From contig WRMB01000031.1 of assembly GCA_009777345.1 (NCBI GenBank), positions 1 through 44,491 of the forward strand: a DNA stretch of 44,491 nt. The letters run 5' to 3'. The notes under the pieces are model-generated. The model saw nothing but the letters and a program-made list of their open reading frames with translations. It made no database searches and was not told the DNA's origin. The stretch comes from Micrococcales bacterium. GTDB lineage: Bacteria; Actinomycetota; Actinomycetes; Actinomycetales; Cellulomonadaceae. The position numbers and the translations under genes were made by a program. Of the stretch, positions 40,714 through 44,491 are shown in pieces; the first letter of the stretch is position 1, and each line of letters starts with the position of its first letter.

Positions 40714-41750
40714 TGCTCGCGGTGGGCGGTGATATCGGCGGGGTCGACGGTGAACGGGTCGGTCGCCAGCGGGGCCCAGGCCACCCAGGCCGGCGGCAGC
40801 GTCACCGACGTGCTCACCGGGTACATGTACATCGTCTGCGGGATGTCTTGCTGGACGGCGTCCGACAGCAGGAAGTCCACCAGGGCGGCGGCCCCGTCCG
40901 GGTTCTTGGCGCCGGTCAGCACCCCGGCGTACTCGGTCTGCCGGAAGCAGGTGCCGAGCAGGGCGGCCGTTGTCGGTTCGGTGCTGCCGTCAGGGACGGT
41001 GAACGGCGGGGACGTGTCGTACGACAGCACGACCGGCCGGTCGCCGTTGCCGCCGCCCGCGGTGAAAGCGCTGGTGTAGGCGTCGGACCAGTCCGCGGCG
41101 ATCTGCACGTCGTTGGCGTCCAGGTCCTTCCAGTACTGCTGCCAGCCGTCGCCCTTGGCGCCGACGGTGGCCAGCAGGAACGCGAAACCGGGCGACGACG
41201 TCGCCGGGTTGGGCGTGACGAACAGGCCCCGGTACTCCGGCCGGGTCAGATCGTCCAGGGTGACCGGGGGTGTCAGGTCGCGGGCGGCGAACCAGGTGGT
41301 GTCGACGTTGACGCACACGTCGCCGTAGTCGACGGCGACGAGCCGACCGTCATCACCGGGCAGCGCATGGGCCTTGGCATCGGCCAGGGCCGGGGCGCTC
41401 AGACCCTCGACCGGGGCGATGACGCCCTCGTCCAGCGCCCGCGTCGCGAAGGTGTTGTCGATGCCGAACACCGCGTCGCCCAGCGGTGCGCCCTTGGTCA
41501 GCACCAGCCGGTTGACCAGCGACCCGGTATCGCCCAGGGTGACGACCTGGACCTTCAGCCCGGTCTGGGCCGTGAACTGGGCCAGCACGTCGTCGGGTAC
41601 CCCGAACGAGTCGTGGGTGACCAGGGTGACGGTGCCCGCAGCCGACGGGTCGTCCGACCCGGTACCGACCGCCGAGCAACCGGCGACGCCGAGGGCCAGT
41701 CCCAGTCCCAGCGCTGCGGCCAGCACCCGGGGGCGTGATATGCGAACCAT
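40677..41750 (-). CDS. thiB: Thiamine-binding lipoprotein
   Basis: The substrate-binding lipoprotein. The signal peptide ends in the lipobox VAGC (Cys25). The mature part (VTLVTHDSFGVPDDVLAQFT, then TGLKVQVV) is a ThiB/iron-type periplasmic binding fold. It delivers thiamine to the permease. The ATG at 41750 is preceded by AAGGAGGAG, which lies in a hairpin that can hide it. First gene of the operon. Confidence 0.92.
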   Translation of the reverse strand: MVRISRPRVLAAALGLGLALGVAGCSAVGTGSDDPSAAGTVTLVTHDSFGVPDDVLAQFTAQTGLKVQVVTLGDTGSLVNRLVLTKGAPLGDAVFGIDNTFATRALDEGVIAPVEGLSAPALADAKAHALPGDDGRLVAVDYGDVCVNVDTTWFAARDLTPPVTLDDLTRPEYRGLFVTPNPATSSPGFAFLLATVGAKGDGWQQYWKDLDANDVQIAADWSDAYTSAFTAGGGNGDRPVVLSYDTSPPFTVPDGSTEPTTAALLGTCFRQTEYAGVLTGAKNPDGAAALVDFLLSDAVQQDIPQTMYMYPVSTSVTLPPAWVAWAPLATDPFTVDPADITAHREQWLTQWTDLDIG

Positions 41751-41752
41751 GT

Positions 41753-41772
41753 CTCCTCCTTGTTCCAGGAGG
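41753..41772 (-). promoter_or_regulatory. Hairpin that can hide the thiB Shine-Dalgarno
   Basis: CCTCCT (minus strand, at 41767-41772) can pair with AGGAGG (41755-41760), which is the Shine-Dalgarno sequence of thiB. It lies between the riboswitch and the start codon and would explain control of translation by TPP. Confidence 0.55.
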
Positions 41773-41820
41773 GGTCCCGTGCCGCTCCCCAGCGGAGCAC
41801 CACGGGGAGAGAAAGCCCGA

Positions 41821-41926
41821 CTCCCTACGCCGGTACGACCCGGATCAGGTTCGAGGGTCTGCGGTTGACCCGCACTCTCAGCGTCCTGGGCTCCGCTCAC
41901 CAGCTGCGGACCCCGACGCTCCCCTG
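41821..41926 (-). ncRNA. TPP (thi-box) riboswitch
   Basis: On the minus strand the conserved parts are GGGGAGC near the 5' end, CTGAGAGTGCGGG, ACCCTCGAACCTGATCCGGG and GTACCGGCGTAGGGAG. These match the TPP riboswitch consensus. It controls the thiBPQ transporter operon, turning it down when thiamine pyrophosphate is plentiful. Confidence 0.96.
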
Positions 41927-41980
41927 TCGTTCGCCCCCGATCCTACGCCACCCGGCCCGTGCCCCCGGCCCGGAACCGGT

Positions 41981-42400
41981 TCACTCGGCAGAGCAGCTGA
42001 GCTGCCAGATGATGCCGAACCGGTCGCGGACCATCCCGTACTGCTCGGAGAAGAAGGTGCGGCCCAGGGGCATGAGCACCTGACCGCCGTCGGACAGGCG
42101 CCGGTAGGCCTGTTCGATCTCCTCGGGATCGGTGCTGCCGAAGGTCAGCGCGATATTGTTGCCCGGGACGTACTGGGTGCCGGTCGGGTCGTAGGGGCAG
42201 TCGGAGAACATCAGGACGTGCCCGCCGACGGGCAGCCCCGCGTACAGGATGCGGTCGCGGTCTTCGGGGGCGACAGCGTCGGCCTCCGGGTTGTCCGCGT
42301 AGGTCATCAGCGCCGTCGGGGTGGTGTCGAACACCGTGCCGTAGAAGGCGACCGCGTCACGGCACTGACCGTCGAAACTCACGAACACGTCGAGCGACAT
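41981..42400 (-). CDS. VOC-family PhnB-like protein
   Basis: A 139-residue glyoxalase-fold (VOC) protein of the PhnB/DUF3861 kind. Features are VFVSFDGQCRDAVAFYGTVF, LMFSDCPYDPTGTQYVPGNN, GGQVLMPLGRTFFSEQYGMV and DRFGIIWQL. These fit the small metal-free branch; the actual substrate is not known. The start is the ATG at 42400 with AGGGGC close upstream. Confidence 0.85.
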   Translation of the reverse strand: MSLDVFVSFDGQCRDAVAFYGTVFDTTPTALMTYADNPEADAVAPEDRDRILYAGLPVGGHVLMFSDCPYDPTGTQYVPGNNIALTFGSTDPEEIEQAYRRLSDGGQVLMPLGRTFFSEQYGMVRDRFGIIWQLSCSAE

Positions 42401-42462
42401 GCCCCTATCGTGCCCCCCGCCGCGCGCCCTGACCAGCCCCCGCCGTCCCTGCGCTGACCCCA

Positions 42463-42524
42463 GTTCGAGGGTTCCACGCCGATCAGGCGGTTGGAACCGC
42501 CTGATCGGCGTGGAGTCCTCGAAC
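42463..42524. terminator. 30-bp palindrome between genes
   Basis: Bases 42463-42492 pair with 42495-42524 over 30 bp (two G-T pairs) around GG. Arms begin GTTCGAGG. It lies between the starts of the divergent PhnB-like and hemC genes, so it is not a simple terminator here and could also act as an insulator or operator. The gap to hemC (42525-42687) shows nothing else. Confidence 0.6.
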
Positions 42525-42687
42525 CGAGACACCCTTATCGGCCCACAAGTGGGAGGGAGTCGCGCTGCGCCACCAGGCCACTGTCGGGCATTAGGACGCC
42601 GACTTCGAGCTGATCAGCCTGGCCCCCGGCCCGGGACGAGCCCGCGCCCCGGCGGGTTTCGACACGAGCGCGGCAAAAGGAGAGACT

Positions 42688-43599
42688 ATGGCGGTGACGG
42701 TCTACCGCCTGGGTACCCGAGGGTCGGCGCTGGCAACTACCCAGTCTGGGCACGTCGCCCAGGCGCTGGGCGATCTGGGGGTGGTGTGCCAGCTGGTCGT
42801 GGTCCGCACCACCGGTGACGTCAACCGGGCCTCGCTGGCCCAGATGGGCGGCACCGGGGTGTTCGCCGCCGAGCTGCGCGCGGCCCTCCTGGCCGGGGAC
42901 TGCGACCTAGCGGTGCACTCCCTCAAGGACCTGCCGGTGGCCCAGCCGGACGGGCTCGTCATCGCGGCAGTCCCGGTCCGGGTGGACCCGTCGGACGTGC
43001 TGTGCGCCGCCGACGGCGCCAGGCTGGCCGACCTGCCACCCGGGGCCAAGGTCGGCACCGGGTCACCGCGCCGCGCCGCCCAGCTGGCCGACCGTCGTCC
43101 TGACCTGGACATCCGCGATCTGCGGGGCAATGTGGACACCCGGTTGGCCCGGGTGCACGGCCCGGACGCCGACCTGGACGCGGTGGTGCTGGCCCGGGCC
43201 GGGCTGGAACGTCTGGGTCGGCTCGAGGTCGTGACCGAGGTGCTGGACCTGCTGCCCGCCCCCGGTCAGGGCGCCCTGGCCGTGGAGGTCCGCACCGCCG
43301 ACGACACCCCCCTGACCCAGGCCGTCCGGGCTCTGGACCACCCGGCGAGCCGTCAGGCTGTGGTGGCCGAACGGGCGGTGCTGGGACGGCTGGGCGCGGG
43401 CTGCTCGGCCCCCGTCGGCGCCCTGGCCCGGCGGGACGGCACCGGACTGAGGCTCACTGCGGTGCTCGGCACCAGCTCGGGCCTGATCACCCGCACCGCG
43501 GCAGTGCCCGATTCTGGGCCCGACTCTGGACCCGACCCGGCCGCGGCCGAGGCCCTGGGCGTCCGCGTCGCCGACGATCTGCTGGCAGCCGCCCGATGA
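42688..43599 (+). CDS. hemC: Hydroxymethylbilane synthase HemC
   Basis: HemC (porphobilinogen deaminase) joins four porphobilinogen molecules into hydroxymethylbilane in haem and corrin synthesis. The 303-residue product has the start LGTRGSALATTQSG, HSLKDLP, GSPRRAAQL, the helix RGNVDTRL, and GAGCSAPVGA with the dipyrromethane-binding Cys239. AAGGAGAG lies upstream of the ATG. Its stop overlaps the hemD start. Confidence 0.96.
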   Translation: MAVTVYRLGTRGSALATTQSGHVAQALGDLGVVCQLVVVRTTGDVNRASLAQMGGTGVFAAELRAALLAGDCDLAVHSLKDLPVAQPDGLVIAAVPVRVDPSDVLCAADGARLADLPPGAKVGTGSPRRAAQLADRRPDLDIRDLRGNVDTRLARVHGPDADLDAVVLARAGLERLGRLEVVTEVLDLLPAPGQGALAVEVRTADDTPLTQAVRALDHPASRQAVVAERAVLGRLGAGCSAPVGALARRDGTGLRLTAVLGTSSGLITRTAAVPDSGPDSGPDPAAAEALGVRVADDLLAAAR

Positions 43600-44491
43600 C
43601 CACCCCGCCCGTCCCTGACCAGCCCGGACGTCGTCCGCGCGCGCCAGGCGACGGGCTGGCCGACCGGACCGTGCTGGTCGTCGGGACGGCCCACACCACC
43701 GCCCGGGCCGCGGTGCTGCTGTCCGCCGCGGGGGCTTCGCCGCTGCCGGTCGCTGTCATCGCCACCGTCCCGGTGACCGGGCCCGAGGTGGACCAGGCCT
43801 GCGCCGCGCTGTGCGCCGGACGGTACGGCTGGCTGGTCATCACCAGCTCGGCCGCGTGGCGGGCGCTGCGCCGCCGACCCGGTCTCCTGGAGCGGACGAC
43901 CGCACCGACCAACCGGGTCCGGCTGGCCGTCGTCGGACCGGCCACCGCCGACGCGGTCCGGGCCGACGGTATCGACCCGCTGGTCCCCGAGGCGGCCCGG
44001 GGCGCCGCTGTGCTGGTCGACGCGGTGGTCGCCGCGGTCCGGGCCGAGACCGACGACCTGACGGGTCCGGACGCCCCCGACGGCGTCGGTGCGACGCCGC
44101 GGGTGCTGTTCGCGGGCGGCGACCTGGCCGCCACCACCCTGACCGACGGGCTGCGGACCGCCGGGCTGGCGGTGGACGACGTGGTCGTCTACCGGACGGT
44201 GCCGGTCACCGACCTGCCCGCCGAGGCGGTCCGGGCCTGGCGCTCCGGCGCGGTGGACGATGTCGTGCTGACCTCCCCCAGCGCCGTCGAAGGCCTGCTC
44301 ACGGGGCTCGGTCCCCCCACGCAGGACCGTCGGCTGCGGGTCGCCGCGATCGGCGACACCACCGCGGCGGCCGCCGCCGCCGCGGGCCTGCGGGTGGACG
44401 TGGTGGGCGACGCCAGCCTGCCCGGCCCGGTCCGGGTGCCCGCCCCCCCCCCCCCCCCCGCCCCCCCCCCCCCCCCCGCGGCCCGCCTCCC
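43596..44491 (+). CDS. hemD: Uroporphyrinogen-III synthase HemD, partial
   Basis: HemD closes hydroxymethylbilane to uroporphyrinogen III. The N-terminal segment TVLVVGTAHTTARAAVLLSA, WLVITSSAAWRALR and the later VLTSPSAVEGLL and AAIGDTTAAAAAAAGL match the two-domain fold. It overlaps hemC by 4 bases, as in a coupled hemCD pair. No stop is reached before the window ends, and the last 50 bases are suspect. Confidence 0.88.
   Translation, partial: MTTPPVPDQPGRRPRAPGDGLADRTVLVVGTAHTTARAAVLLSAAGASPLPVAVIATVPVTGPEVDQACAALCAGRYGWLVITSSAAWRALRRRPGLLERTTAPTNRVRLAVVGPATADAVRADGIDPLVPEAARGAAVLVDAVVAAVRAETDDLTGPDAPDGVGATPRVLFAGGDLAATTLTDGLRTAGLAVDDVVVYRTVPVTDLPAEAVRAWRSGAVDDVVLTSPSAVEGLLTGLGPPTQDRRLRVAAIGDTTAAAAAAAGLRVDVVGDASLPGPVRVPAPPPPPAPPPPPAARL
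44443..44491. other. Poly-C end, probably an artefact
   Basis: Two runs of exactly 17 C separated by a single G (44443-44459 and 44461-44477), then GCGGCCCGCCTCCC. This is not plausible coding sequence for HemD and is most likely a sequencing or assembly artefact at a contig end. Confidence 0.8.

Overview
This is a chromosomal window from a very GC-rich actinobacterium (Actinomycetota). Evidence for this is the strong G/C bias at third codon positions, many GTG starts, a class Ib ribonucleotide reductase, a dnaK-grpE-dnaJ-hspR operon with HAIR operators, CCA-less tRNA genes, and many genes that seem to be read from leaderless mRNAs. The genus cannot be read from the sequence; the order Micrococcales or Propionibacteriales would fit.

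Layout: 0.2-4.4 kb holds an unknown protein, the RNA ligase RtcB, a VapBC-like toxin-antitoxin pair, tRNA-Arg(ACG) with a possible integrase remnant, and a divergent antitoxin/toxin-like pair. 4.4-10.5 kb holds a GH13 glycosidase, a degenerate GGDEF-like protein, a 957-residue ECF sigma factor fused to a zinc-finger anti-sigma motif, a membrane segment and a large extracytoplasmic part, and a lipoprotein. 10.5-14.1 kb holds tadA, tRNA-Ser(CGA), a HAD phosphatase, an APH-fold protein with altered catalytic residues and a Fic protein. 14.2-15.9 kb is an accessory patch with an intact vapB, a broken vapC, an AT-rich lipoprotein and a fragment of a paralogue. 15.9-19.8 kb is nrdHEF without nrdI, preceded by two NrdR-like boxes. 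20.2-29.3 kb is a second accessory zone: a second Fic protein, a SUKH-type immunity-like protein, a membrane J-protein, a 929-residue repeat protein, an FtsH-like protease, a gene remnant and a toxin-first toxin-antitoxin pair. 29.4-34.3 kb is the dnaK chaperone operon and an XRE-cupin regulator. 34.7-37.8 kb holds a small ESX-like helical protein, a two-domain glycosyltransferase and a SRPBCC-like protein. 37.9-41.9 kb is a thiamine ABC transporter under a TPP riboswitch. The window ends with hemC and the start of hemD, which runs into an artificial-looking poly-C stretch.

Three points go beyond ordinary annotation. First, at least nine start codons lie exactly 6 nt after a TANNNT box, which points to widespread leaderless transcription, mostly of toxin-antitoxin, Fic, immunity-like and lipoprotein genes. 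Second, there are several families of dispersed or unusually long hairpins: about 30-bp palindromes after genes, a 21-nt conserved core held in different stems, a 27-nt repeat around nrdF, and a 20-nt hairpin half-site shared between an intergenic terminator and the coding region of thiP. Third, some protein architectures are unusual, mainly the membrane-anchored sigma/anti-sigma fusion and the YwqK/ankyrin/HEAT-like giant near a SUKH protein.
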